Source: Cannabis sativa
Taxonomy: Eukaryota > Streptophyta > Magnoliopsida > Rosales > Cannabaceae
Assembly (NCBI RefSeq): GCF_029168945.1
Contig: NC_083601.1
Span: 15,156,160-15,220,159 of the forward strand
Length of the DNA: 64,000 nucleotides
Reading direction: 5' to 3'
The position numbers and the translations under genes are program-made. A model generated the notes under the pieces. That model worked only from the letters and a program-made list of their open reading frames with translations, had not been told where the DNA came from and searched no databases. The first letter of the stretch is position 1, and each line of letters opens with the position of its first letter. Shown piece after piece: positions 22,971 through 34,136 of this stretch.

Positions 22971-25620
22971 GGAGAGGATACTACTGGTAATTTTAAGAAG
23001 AGAATAAGCAGTCGTAATAAAATCATGAAGCTTTTGAAGAATAGAAGGGATGTTGATTTGGTTAAGAGATATAAGGAGCTCAAGATCGTTTGTTTGAAGT
23101 TTGGGCTCAAAAGGAGGTATTCTGGAAACAACGATCCAAGCAAATGTGGATGCAATCAGGTGACTAAAACAAACCATATTTCCATGCTTATGCAAGTACT
23201 CATCGAAAAAAATAATCAGGTTTTGTCTCTGAAAAATAGTAGTGGAGTTTGGGTGGATTGGGATAATGGTTTGCCTGATGTTGTAGAAGAATATTTTAGA
23301 GAGTTGTTTGTTGCCACTGATATTGAATGGGGAAGAGTCGTGGACTGTGTGCATAATCGGGTGTCGACGGACATGAATGAGGCTCTTACTGTTTCGGTGG
23401 AAGTTGAGGAAGTTTGAAAAGGTCTTTTCCAAATGCATCATGATAAATCGCTTGGGCCTGATGGTTTTAATCCTGAATTTTATCAAAATTTTGGGACATT
23501 GTGAGCAAGGAAATCATTCGGTTAGTACAACACTTCTTTACTTTTGGTTTTGCCTGATCATTTAAAGGAAACAAATATTGTGCTTATCCCGAAGAAATCC
23601 AAACCCGAAAGTATGAGTGAGCTTAGACCAATTGCTTTGTGTAATGTGGTCTATAAGATAGTCTCTAAAGTGTCAGCCAATCGATTGAAAGTTGTCCTTC
23701 CAAGTATTATTTCTGAAACCTAAAGTGTTTTTTTTACTTGGAAGACTTATAGCTGACAACATCTTAATCTCTTTTAAGGTTATGCATTATTTGAAAAGGA
23801 AGCAAGTGGGGAAGGATGAGTTTATGGCGCTTAAGTTGGATATGAGCAAAACTTACGATTGGGTTCAGTGGGGCTTTCTACAAGCTATGTTGAGGAGATT
23901 GGGTTTTACTGAGCAAGTGGTCAGATTGATAATGCAGTGTGTTAGCTCTGTCTCTTATAGAATTATTGTCGGGGGTCATGAAAATGGGCCTTTTATTCCT
24001 ACAAGAGGTTTAAGACAGGGTGATCCTCTTTCACCCTATCTTTTTTTTTCTATGCACAGAAGAATTTTCAGCTTTGATAAGAGAGTATGAGCGGGAGGGA
24101 AAGATTCTGGGTTGTAAGGTTGCAAGAGGGGCTCCTGTGTTATCACACATGTTTTTTGCTGATGATTGTTATGTGTTTTGTAAAGCCTATGAGGATAGTA
24201 CTATTAATGTAATAGAAATGTTACGTATTTTTCAGAAGGCTTCAGGACAGCAAGTCAATTTGCAAAAGTCATCTATCTTCTTCAGTGCTAACACTGTCAA
24301 TGGGGTAAAGCAACGAGTTTGTTCTACCTTGGGTGTTAATGAGGCAGGAGAAGAAAGTACATATTTGGGTTTGCCAAATATGGTGAGAGGCAATAAAACT
24401 GCCTTGCTTGGTTTCTTGAAGGATAAAATGCGGAAAAGAATTCAAGGTTGGGAAGGAAGGTTGCTGTCAAGAGCAGGGAAGGAATTGTTAATTAAAACTG
24501 TGGCTCAATCTCTTCCAAGCTATGCAATGAATGTGTTCCTACTTCCGGTGAAAACTTGCAATGAGATGGAGCAATTGATGTGTAAGTTTTGGTGGCGATC
24601 TTCTAAGAATAACAAAGGAATCCATTGGAAAAAGTGGGATGATTTGGCGGTTCATAAGTCAAAAGGTGGTATGGAATTCTGAAATCTTAGAGATTTTAAT
24701 TTGAGCTTGCTTTGTAAACAAAGGTAGAGACTATTTAGCCGTTTGGACTCTCTGGTCAGCAGAATATTTAAGGCTAGGTATTATCGTAATGGTAGCTTTT
24801 TGAATGCTGAGTTGGGGAGCAATCCAAGCTTCGTATGGCGTAGTATTTTTGAAACACAGGAGATAGTTCGTAAAGGGGAAAGATGTAGAGTTGGTGATGA
24901 CTCTAGAATCAGTATTGTGTTGGATCCGTGGCTGCCAAATGAAGAGAATCCAAGGGTAACTTCGATTAATCCTACTCTTATTGATCAAAATGTTCTGGCA
25001 CTTATGGTAACTAGAAGTTTGGGTTGGGATATTGACTTGGTACATGATTTTTTTAATGAACGAGATGCTAATCTGATTCTTAGTATCTCCTTATCTTCAA
25101 GTCGTTTACATGATGTATGGTATTGGAGTTGGGAAAGCTCGAGTCATTTCTCAGTAAAATCAATATATAAGTTCTTGCAATTGAGGAAAGAGTTGAATGC
25201 ACAGGATGATAATTCCATCTTTTGAAACACTCTTTGGAAGCTTAGTGTCCCTCCGAAAGTGAAAGATTTGTTATGGCGTGCTGCCACTAACTGTTTGCCT
25301 ACAAAAAATAGACTTCGATCTAGACATGTGCCCGTCGATGTCACCTTCCCTGTGTGCAAAGTTACTAACGAAACTATCTATCATTGTTTGGTGGACTATT
25401 CTTTTGTAAATGGCGTGTTGGCAACAGCTTGCTACTGGTGTAAATTTGACAGTAGTAGGCTCTTTTGCCAACTGGTTTGCTTCGATTTTAACTCAGTTGG
25501 ATGGGGAGAAAAGAAGCTTGGTTGCAAAGACATGTTGGGCAATATGGAAGTATAGGAATGAATTAGTTTGGTCAGACAAATCTCCTACTGTCTCAAGTGT
25601 TGCTTATTTAGCTATTATCA
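22971..25620 (+). pseudogene. LINE ORF2 remainder: RT and zf-RVT, multiply broken
   Basis: Collinear RT pieces in alternating frames: KSLGPDGFNPEFYQ (about 23439), NIVLIPKKSKPESMSELRPIALCN (about 23575-23645), ALKLDMSKTYDWVQW (about 23828; KTYDW replaces the usual KAYDR), GLRQGDPLSPYLFF (about 24008), FFADDCYVF (catalytic FADD, about 24150), IQGWEGRLLSRAGKELLIK (about 24440), FWWRSSKNNKGIHWKKWDDL (about 24590). After stops at 24680 and near 24725 come a connection region and zf-RVT-like PPKVKDLLWRA (about 25252), then WAIWKYRNELVWS before homology ends. Frameshifts or stops lie near 23417, 23500, 23720, 24045, 24680, 24725, 25222 and 25400. Confidence 0.87.
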
Positions 25621-27259
25621 TATTATATGTATATGACTTAATATGTAATATATATTATGTATATGGTGATTAAATTACATATTATATGACTTAATATGTC
25701 GAAAGTAACATAAAGTAGGAGTTATAATCTATTAACTAATTTTATAACTCTTTTATTATAATTTCAGTGTGTAATTAAGTGAGATATTACAAAAATTAAT
25801 ATAAAATCAAAGCTATATATTATCATATAGTTGTTAGAGGGAATTACTATACACATTTGAGTTATTAAAATGAGGTAGAAAACATTGAGAATTGATTGGG
25901 GTTAAAAATGAGTTGCAAAACTTGATAAACAAGTGTTTTAAAATAGAATTTTCATAAAATGTTGCAAAAGATTTTGGCACTCAATGGGTTTTAATCCTAG
26001 CTTTGTTCCCACATCCATAACACATAAAACACTCATATATGTGTTGATAACAGCATGGAGTGATGGGAGTGTTAGATTTAAAATTCTGATTACAAAACAC
26101 TGGAGACTTATGGGATTCATTTTTGTAAAATCTAGTTTTTATCAAGAGTGTGGATTGTTAGAAACTCTCTTTAAGCTTGATAAATCTAGATAATTATTTT
26201 TATTTTTTTTATTTTCTCTAAGTGCTTGTGGTAAAAGAAATAAATTTTTGGATAAATATGTAAAACATTGTTTCTTATTATACACTTGTGATATGTATGG
26301 TGTTGAATTTACTCTTGCATCTCTTATGTAAATATTTATATGCTATTTATATTATTGTATTTTATTTATTGCTTATTGCATGAGTAGTAATTTTCTTTTT
26401 ATCTCTTAATTCTCTTCTTTTAAGTGTATATTTGCCTATTGAATTGTAATATTAATTATTTAATTATTGTTTTAACCATATATTATTCTTCTAATATAGT
26501 TTGGTTTATTATTTTTATTGAAGCACTAATTTCTCTAACATACTTACTCTTAATCTTATGTATATATACTCTTTTATTTATGTATTTTAATGAGATTGAT
26601 AGCTTGTAGGTAGGAGAGACTTTTGTTTTCCTTCATATGAGTGCAACAAATTATAAGAATTAATTAGTATACATATAGATCCCTATCTCATGAATTAAAA
26701 ATTAATAAAAATTATAAGAAGTAATTATTGGTAAATTTAAGATTTAATTGATATGGAGCCCAAGGCGGCAAGACCAGCAGCGGCCTATGCTTTCGTCCCT
26801 CTTATCTATATATGCTACTGCTAGAAAGAATGAGGTAGATCAAAAATTAAAAACACTCTTAAACATATCATAATTAATTAATCTGACAGAAGAAATAAAC
26901 ATATAATAATTAAAACGTACGTTTTCATAAACCCTCTTAAATAATCATTCAAGTCTTCTTTATGAATTATTACTACGAAGAAGATTATAAATCTCAAGTA
27001 TGTACCTAATATAAGCTTTGATATAACTGCATTCATCTACAGATACACTTACATGTTATAATATGTTTTATAAGTTGTTTTCATAATAAAGTTTATAATA
27101 GTATATAATTATGTAAAGTTTCCTTTAATGTGAATATTATTAAAGAGTGAAAATTACATATTTCAAAATGTGCCAAAGTATGTATTTTTTTTTTCAAAAT
27201 AAATTATTTTAAGAAAAAAAATCCAACAAAAATTAAAATATATAAGAAAAAAAGTATAA
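25621..27259. other. AT-rich stretch, no gene recognised
   Basis: Follows the abrupt end of the LINE. Short open frames (for example 25984-26193 and 26424-26609, plus) resemble nothing known. A small GC-richer patch occurs at 26755-26810. I see no tRNA, rRNA or element termini. Confidence 0.4.
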
Positions 27260-27322
27260 GGTAACTAGTTACCTTTAACTTAATGGTAACTGATTACCTG
27301 TATAAGGAGGTAACTAACTACC
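27260..27322. repeat. Three spaced copies of a 14-bp near-palindrome
   Basis: ggtaactagttacc (27260-27273, perfect palindrome), ggtaactgattacc (27285-27298) and ggtaactaactacc (27309-27322) occur at 24-25-bp intervals. Confidence 0.8.
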
Positions 27323-27734
27323 TTTAAGTACCCTTTCCAATATATATATTTGAACTTTTCTCATAATTTTTTTAAGAAAACAAAAACCATATTTTTGGAA
27401 AAATTTCCCTAAAAAACATAAAAATGAAAATTCCTAATTTAAAGATGCATTAATTTTAATTTGTTCCAAGGCCCAAATCATATGATTGCCTTAGATTATC
27501 TACAGTGAGGTAAGCAATTCATAGGCCTTAAGATCTATTGTACTATTTGGGGTTGATACTTATGGTAGGTATTAGGTAATAGTGATATTTTACAGGTCCT
27601 AACCCAAAAATTTAAAATTATGTTATTTTGGATCTTTGACCCTACCTAATTATAGTTTATGTATTATTATGTGTCTTGAATTTTTCAGTCTATTAAAATT
27701 AGAATCTGAATTAATCACAATATTATAAAAAGTA

Positions 27735-27910
27735 TTGTTATTAGGTACCAGTGGTGTCTAGTACCTTCTAGACATGTCGCCTTCTAATTGGCTAGCGATA
27801 CTCACTAAATTTTTTTACATTATATTATATGGGACATGATACTTAGTTAGACTAATAGCGATATTGACATGTAGGAAGGTATTAGGCACCAAGCCTTTTA
27901 GCATTTTTCT
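27735..27910. mobile_element. Short foldback MITE, boundaries approximate
   Basis: ggtgtctagtacctt...gacatgtcgc near 27758-27781 is matched in inverse by gcgatattgacatgtaggaa, continuing gtattaggcacc, near 27860-27892. The middle is AT-rich. I could not fix a target duplication. Confidence 0.55.
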
Positions 27911-27911
27911 A

Positions 27912-28232
27912 TTGTAAACTAGTCATTCTATTAAATTTTATCGCACATGGCAAACAAAATGATGATATGGCTCCTGAGTGAGTTGTCACGCTAATTTTAT
28001 ATTAACGTCACATGTGTAATTAATTTGAAAAAATAATTTAAAAACTTTTTAATTTAATTTTACGTAATTTTCTTAATCGTTAATTAATTTTTATTTTAAC
28101 TATTTCTTAAAAATGCCTAAATTTTTTAATGCTAAATTATATATGTGGTGTTGATGTGGCAATTAGTTAAGTAGTCATATCATTATTTTTTGTCACGTGT
28201 GATAAAAATTAACTAAAGGACTAATTTACAAC
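27912..28232. mobile_element. MITE with about 70-bp inverted arms
   Basis: The left arm (ttgtaaactagtcattct, then aaattttatcgcacatggca, aaatgatgatatgg) is inverted at the right (ccatcattattttttgt-like segment, cacgtgtgataaaaatt, aggactaatttacaa; about 28160-28232). It abuts the preceding foldback. Terminal duplication not resolved; the element may extend to about 28285. Confidence 0.65.
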
Positions 28233-28289
28233 ATTGTAAATAATTCAGGAACTATTTATAAGAGGCAAAGTTTAGGAGACATAATAATA

Positions 28290-29870
28290 TATATGATATC
28301 CTAAATAATCTCGCACGTTCAACCAGACACTACTAACATTAAGGTGGTGTTTGGTAAGACTTTTTTAATCAGTTTTCTATTTTTAAAATTAACAAAATTG
28401 AAAATATTTTTCAAAAATATATTGTATAAAACTGTTTTCAATTTTTAATTTTTTAATTGATAATTAAAATTTTGAAAACAAAAAAAAAAATTACTTTCAA
28501 TATTTTTTTTAAACAACTTTTTTTCTTAATCAATATTTTGGACTCTGACCAAACCCGAACCCAAATCCTCCCACGGCCCTAGCACTGAATCCGTCCTCTG
28601 ACCCGAATCTGAATCTAATCCCGGACCTAGACTCGACTTAAATAAAATCAAAAAATAAAAATAAAAGTAAATTTTGTAGAACACACTTTTATTTTCTATT
28701 TTTAAAATTGAAAAATAAAAGTAGTTACAAAATGTATTTTTATTTTTTTTTTTTTAAAAAAACAAATTTTTAGAAGCAAAATTTTATTTTTATTTTATGA
28801 TTAAAAATTAAAAAATTAAAGTATTACTATAAGACACTTAAACAACTTACATAATTTTATTTATTAAGTAATGAAATTGTTAATTACTTATTATTTGATT
28901 AAAAGGAGTATGTGGCTGCAGTTCATTGGATTCAATTTAGAGACAAGTCAACCAACCCCACCACCACTCCATCACCCAAACCACTTTGACTATTTGAGCT
29001 TAGTTTTAAAGAGAAAATTTGAAAAGACAATGAATCAAAACATGTTATCTAATTCAAAAATCCATCATTATTACCTTCAATTATTAATTATTTTGTAAAA
29101 TGCTACTTATTTTGGGCTGCTTCACGTTTTGGGCCCAGTTAACTGTCTTGTACATTAACTTTTTTTTGGAATGATCCTTGTTTCAAACAAGCCTCACACA
29201 CTAATCCACGTTTTTTTTTTAAAAAAGAAATAAACTCTTCATTAACAACACACTAATCCACGTTTAAATTCAATAGTATATAATATAATAAATAAATAAA
29301 TAAAAAGCTTTGCATTATTGGTTTGATCAAGAATCCTTTATTTTAATCACAGTTGCAATGAATACTTATCACCAATGCAGTGGATAAGAACATGAATTTC
29401 TTTGTCCCGAATTAGACTTTCTGGGTTTTTCACATTATATGAAAATTTGAATAATGAATAGAAATAAGATTGAAATAGTTAAAAAATATATATCACATGA
29501 ATAATAAATTGAATTATAATTATATATATTTCTTTTTAAACTATATATATATATAATTATGTATATTTTAAAACCCTTAAAAGATTGGTATAATTATAAA
29601 TAATAAATATTTATTTATCACCTATAAACCAATTAAAATAATAATAAATATTCAACTTATACTTAATTTATATGATTATTTATAATAATTATTGAAATAT
29701 TATATAAAAATAATTAAAATTTATAAAAAAAAAAAAATACATATAATTTAATAGTGAGTTCATTAATCATAATAAAAATATCATAATGTGAAGCAATAAT
29801 TTTAGCCCATATAAGAAAATGGGCTGGTTTAGTAAAAAAAAAAATTACACTCATTATGGAATTTTAAAAG
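28290..29870. other. AT-rich stretch with a possible decayed element, no gene
   Basis: ggtggtgtttggtaag near 28342 looks like the start of a common plant MITE type, and the C-rich patch at 28550-28640 (repeated cccgaa/ctgaatc strings) may belong to it, but I cannot find its other end. A 75-codon open frame at 28871-29098 (plus) is not recognised. Confidence 0.4.
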
Positions 29871-30005
29871 TTGTTTATTTAAATATGACACTTTAAGTTA
29901 ATTTATATGGTATTTTTTTATTTTTAAGTATTTTTTATGGTATTGATAAGTCATATATATGTAAATTAGTTTTTTAAATCCTATATTTAATGTTTTTATT
30001 TGTTT

Positions 30006-30400
30006 AGGCAGTTTTATTTATCACTGGAGCTAGAAAATTCGCCGGAGTTTCTTGTCGGCAACGGAAAAATCACTGAAGTAGCTGCCGGTGCCGAAAAAGT
30101 TGTCAGAATTGGCATTGTTGCCCAAAAAATCACCGAAAAATCACTAAGAAATTGGATTCTTGATAAAGAAACCAGTTTCTTAGTGATTTTTTCCGCAACA
30201 ATATCAATTCTGACGACTTTTTTGACACTTTTTTGGTATTTTTTCGACGACAATGCCAATTCTGATGACTTTTCTGGTGCCGACAGCAACTCCAATGACT
30301 TTCTTGGCGCTGACAGCTACTCCAGCGATTTTTCGGTGCCAACAGCAAACTGTGACGCCTTTTCCGGCACCAGTGATAACTTCGGCGATCACTGTAGTTT
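30006..30400. repeat. Large imperfect foldback with a perfect-arm hairpin at its centre
   Basis: The left half (gccggtgccgaaaaagt, gtcagaattggcattgt) is mirrored on the right (acaatgccaattctgatgac, ttttctggtgccgac, repeated with variation). The core is a hairpin with 16-bp perfect arms, aaaaatcactaagaaa (30136-30151) and its inverse (30176-30191). The whole 0.4 kb can form a cruciform, which is why long open frames appear on both strands; the repetitive peptides are a by-product. AT-rich flanks (about 29870-30560) resemble each other in inverse and may be the termini of a MITE. Confidence 0.75.
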
Positions 30401-30559
30401 CATTTGTTTTTTTTTTTTTAAAAAAAATATTAAGAGAATTTTAATATTTTTTATGGTAATTCAATCTTATATATGTAAGTTTTTATTTTAAATACCATAT
30501 TTTTTCCTATTAAATTTTCTTACCACTTTTATCTAAAATAGTTTTATTTTTCCCATGTT

Positions 30560-31830
30560 TATGTAAATTCCCCAAAAAATAAACTGGCTTGAGTAAAGCA
30601 TGATTGAAAATACTAAATTATTTTATAAAATTATTGGCAAACACAACACCATCTATATTTTTACAAACGTTTCAAAATATCGGTCGGGCCAAAACAACAT
30701 GCATATATTTACACTTCTTAGACTCAGTTTGCCACCAATTTGAAAACTACAAGTGGGTGCGAAATATTACAACCCCTTCCAAGAGGTTAGTCAAAATAGA
30801 AGACCTAAAATGCTATGGTGAATCAAACCCAGAGATAGAGATCATGGCCAACAATGCTAGTAACAGAGGCACCAAGAATCTTATCTATGATAGAGACAAT
30901 GAAAAATCTACTGGCTCTAATCATAAGTTGAACCCTAGAGTCTTACTATTTAGGACCTCCCACTAGTTTTCATTAATTTTTGAATAATTTATAGTGTCAA
31001 AAATAAACTTAAAAAAAAATTATTTCATAATCATATGAAATAAACTAAAAAGTACAATTTATTTTATATATTTGATATTGTAAACTAATTATAATTTCTC
31101 AAAAAAAAAAAAAAATTGTGAGAGATTTTAAAAGCTACATTGCTCATTGTCATATTGAAAAAAGTGGGATTGTAATCGATCAATGTGCCAAAAATCAAAA
31201 TAAAAAAAAAAGTACTTTTTAAAATTGTTTTATACGCACAAAATTATTTCATATAAAAATTTATAAAATTTCTTTAATAATTATAATATATATTATATTA
31301 AATGTAACTATATAATAAAAGTGTTCTTCATTTTTTTAAAATATTATAATTTAAATTTAAATTCATTACCATATCTCCTTTATCAATTATCTTAATTTTT
31401 TTTTACATGTCAATTATCTTATATTAAATGTGTTTATATATCATAATTTTTATATTGTAAATTAAATTAAATTAAATTCATTGCACATATTTAAAAAAAT
31501 ATCTTTCTATTATTATTTTTTTTATCAAAAAAAATCTATTATTATTTGTTAAAATAAAAAAGAAAGTGTATGACATTTTTAAAACAATAAAAAAAATATT
31601 ATAAAATTAAAAGTATTAAAGTAATTAAATTAAAAATATAATTAACAATAAATTTTGAATATAATTATATTTTTTTTATAAAGAATACTTAAATTAAACA
31701 TTTTAATAAAAACTAATTTTATTTATTAAATAACATAAAAAAAGTAATTATACAACTAAAAATATACATAACTAAAATAAAAATTAAGAATATAACTAAG
31801 TAGACGTGCATTGCACGTAATAGGGATATT
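30560..31830. other. AT-rich stretch with one unrecognised open frame
   Basis: An open frame of 120 codons (30604-30966, plus) has near-normal base composition from about 30660 to 30960 but no family resemblance on either strand; it may be a gene scrap. The rest is AT-rich. A hairpin acgtgcattgcacgt lies at 31804-31818. Confidence 0.4.
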
Positions 31831-32702
31831 GACAGCAAAACCACCCGAACTTTATATATTTTAACACTTAACCATAAAAATTGATTTTTTGGTGGTAAGA
31901 CTATCTAAACTACCATTCTGTTTTGCTCTGTATCCCTCCGTTCAAAAATCACAGTTGAATGCCACAGTGGATTGCCCACTTGTACACGTGGAAAATTTTT
32001 AGTGGTTCACGTAATATTAATTATTAAAATATTATAAAAATTAATTTAAAATTATAAAAAAAAATTAACTATAAAAATATATTTTTTTTTTCCTTTTTCT
32101 TTTTCTTTTCCTTTTATTCTACTTCTTCCTCTAAATTGAAAAAAAAGCCACTAGCTCATCCATCCATCCCAGCCGCCTCCCCCTCTTAATTGAAAAAAAC
32201 TCTAGCACCCAGCCGCCTCCTTTTCCTCTCGAGCTCAGTAGCACTATGGGGACCACCGGTGGTCTAGTAGTCATTCTCAAGGTGAGAATCGAGATCCTGA
32301 GGTCTCTAGCTCTCTCCTTTCATTTTCCTTTTCCTTTATTCTTCTTCTTCTTCGAACTGAACGAAAAAAATAGAAATACTTAAAAGGGCGAGAGAAAGAT
32401 CGAAGGAGAGAGAGAAGAGGGCAGATTGGGGTTGGGATTTTTCGGGTTGTGGGGTTCAGTTTTGTAGCCTGTCTGGCATGGGGTGGTCGGAGAAGACGGG
32501 CGTTGTGCACCGTAAGAGACAGTGTGTGAGAGGGGGTAGAAGAAGAAGAAAAGAAAAATGATAAAGAAAAATAGAAAGATAAACAAAACGAAAATTATGT
32601 TTTTAAAGTTTTTATTTTTTATAATTTTTAAATTATTTTTTATAATATTTTAATAATTAATATTACATGGACCACTAAAAATTTGTCACGTGCACAAGTG
32701 TG
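31831..32702. mobile_element. Foldback/MULE-like element with gene-like filler, cut by LTR E
   Basis: About 90 bp at 31977-32068 (cacttgtacacgtgg, aatttttagtggttcacgta, atattaattattaaaatatt) recur in inverse at 32605-32700. Outside the left arm is a terminus-like sequence (gacagcaaaaccacccgaac, 31831). Its right counterpart is not seen, because the LTR starting at 32703 interrupts the element. Between the arms, 32120-32560 is CT/GA-rich and gene-like, with an ATG at 32246 followed 33 bp later by a splice-donor-like aag/gtgag. Captured host sequence, as in Pack-MULEs, is possible but unproven. Confidence 0.65.
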
Positions 32703-32983
32703 TGTTGGGAATATTTTACCAGGATCCAGATTTACTAACAAGTATGTTGAATTAACATCCTAAATATGAATATCTCTAAAACAATGAAATTAAACACAAA
32801 AGAGTTTAAAAAAACCTTACATTAGTTGCAGTGGAATATAATAACTCCTTCCGCTCAGATCTCTAACCCTTGTTCATTTCTGTCGCAGAGTATTATCAAG
32901 TCTGAGCCTGGATCTCTTTCTCTCTTTCGGGTTTGGTTACCACCGTCTTACTCACTATGATTCAGTACTTGACTTGCTATGTG

Positions 32984-34136
32984 TGTTGGAAAAATTTTAC
33001 CAGGATCTAGATTTACTACCAAGTATGTTTGATTAACATCCTAATATGAATTCTAAAACAATGAAATAAACACATAAGAGTTTAAGAAAACCTTACATTG
33101 GGTGCAGCGGAATATTATGACTCCTTTCATTCAGATCTCTAGCCCTTGATTCCTTTCTGTAGCAGAGCATTATCAAGATCTGAATCTGGATCTCTTTCTC
33201 TCCTTCTTTGATGCCGATTTTCCATAGTCTTACATACTATGATTGAGGTAACACTTGATGTGTGTGGGCACTACTCATTCACTCAAGGAATTTCGAAAGT
33301 TTAGAGAGGAAAAGAAAGAGAGGGGCGGCATAGCTTTTCTCTGAAGGAAACAATGTGCAAAGTCATGAGTTTCCTGAAGCCAATACTTTCTATTTATAGA
33401 ATGCCCTCTAGGTTTAGGTTAGAATTGTGTGGCATTAAAATAATAGAAAAATAAAATGGTAAAAGCCTATGCATAGTGGGCGGCCCATAAAAGGAAATTG
33501 GGCCTCACTTTGCAACTTTCCCATTTTGTTATTTTTCATTCCCATTTTCTCAAAAATACCAATTTTCCAATTTAACCTTTTAAATGCCAATTCTAATTAT
33601 TTAATAACTTAAAAATAATTATTAAATAATATTGCCATTTAATATATTTATTAATTTAAACATATAAAGTATCTTAATTAATAAATAAACCTAGAATCTC
33701 TTTTCTTTACAATTTCGCCCTTGCTTAGTGAAAATTCATAAAGTAGACATAGTCTAACTTTAGAATTATAATTGATTAATTAAAATCAATTAACTGAGTC
33801 TTACAAGCAGTATGGTCTCAACTAGTATGTGGACCATGGGTCTATATAACCGAGCTTCCAATAAGTCGAACCGAATTTACCAAGTAAATTTCCTAACTTA
33901 TTAATTCCTTATTGAATCCACTCTTAAAACTTGGAATTGCACTCTCAGTCATATAGAACGCTCTATATGTTCCATGATATAGACACGTCATTAGTTATCC
34001 ATTGTTATAATCCTAATTTGATCAATGATCCTCTATATAGATAATTTACACTGTAAAGGGATTAAATTACCGTAACACCCTACAATGTATTTTATCCTTA
34101 AAACACTTAACCCTCTATAAATGATATTTCACCTAA
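32984..34136 (-). repeat. Element C, truncated 3' LTR
   Basis: Matches the right-hand LTR from its 3' terminus (tgttggaaaaattttacc on plus) up to tatttcacctaa, then departs from LTR homology at a 4-bp ctaa shared with the interior. Confidence 0.9.

Larger units (their letters stand above)
18781..25620 (+). mobile_element. Near full-length decayed LINE, interrupted by a solo LTR and lacking its 3' end
   Basis: A 5' leader, ORF1 (DUF4283-like plus zinc knuckle), ORF2 endonuclease, RT and zf-RVT follow in the standard plant L1 order. The element begins directly after the previous LINE's poly(A). A solo LTR (18978-20866) splits ORF1. Homology stops near 25620, in the linker after zf-RVT (WAIWKYRNELVWS), so the RNase H domain and poly(A) are absent. 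That is unusual, because LINEs normally lose the 5' end; a deletion or a later unrecognised insertion is likely. Confidence 0.85.

Noticed and set aside
30000..30491. 163-codon plus-strand frame and several minus-strand frames
   Set aside because: The region is a palindromic foldback; mirrored frames on both strands are a consequence of its symmetry and repeat units.
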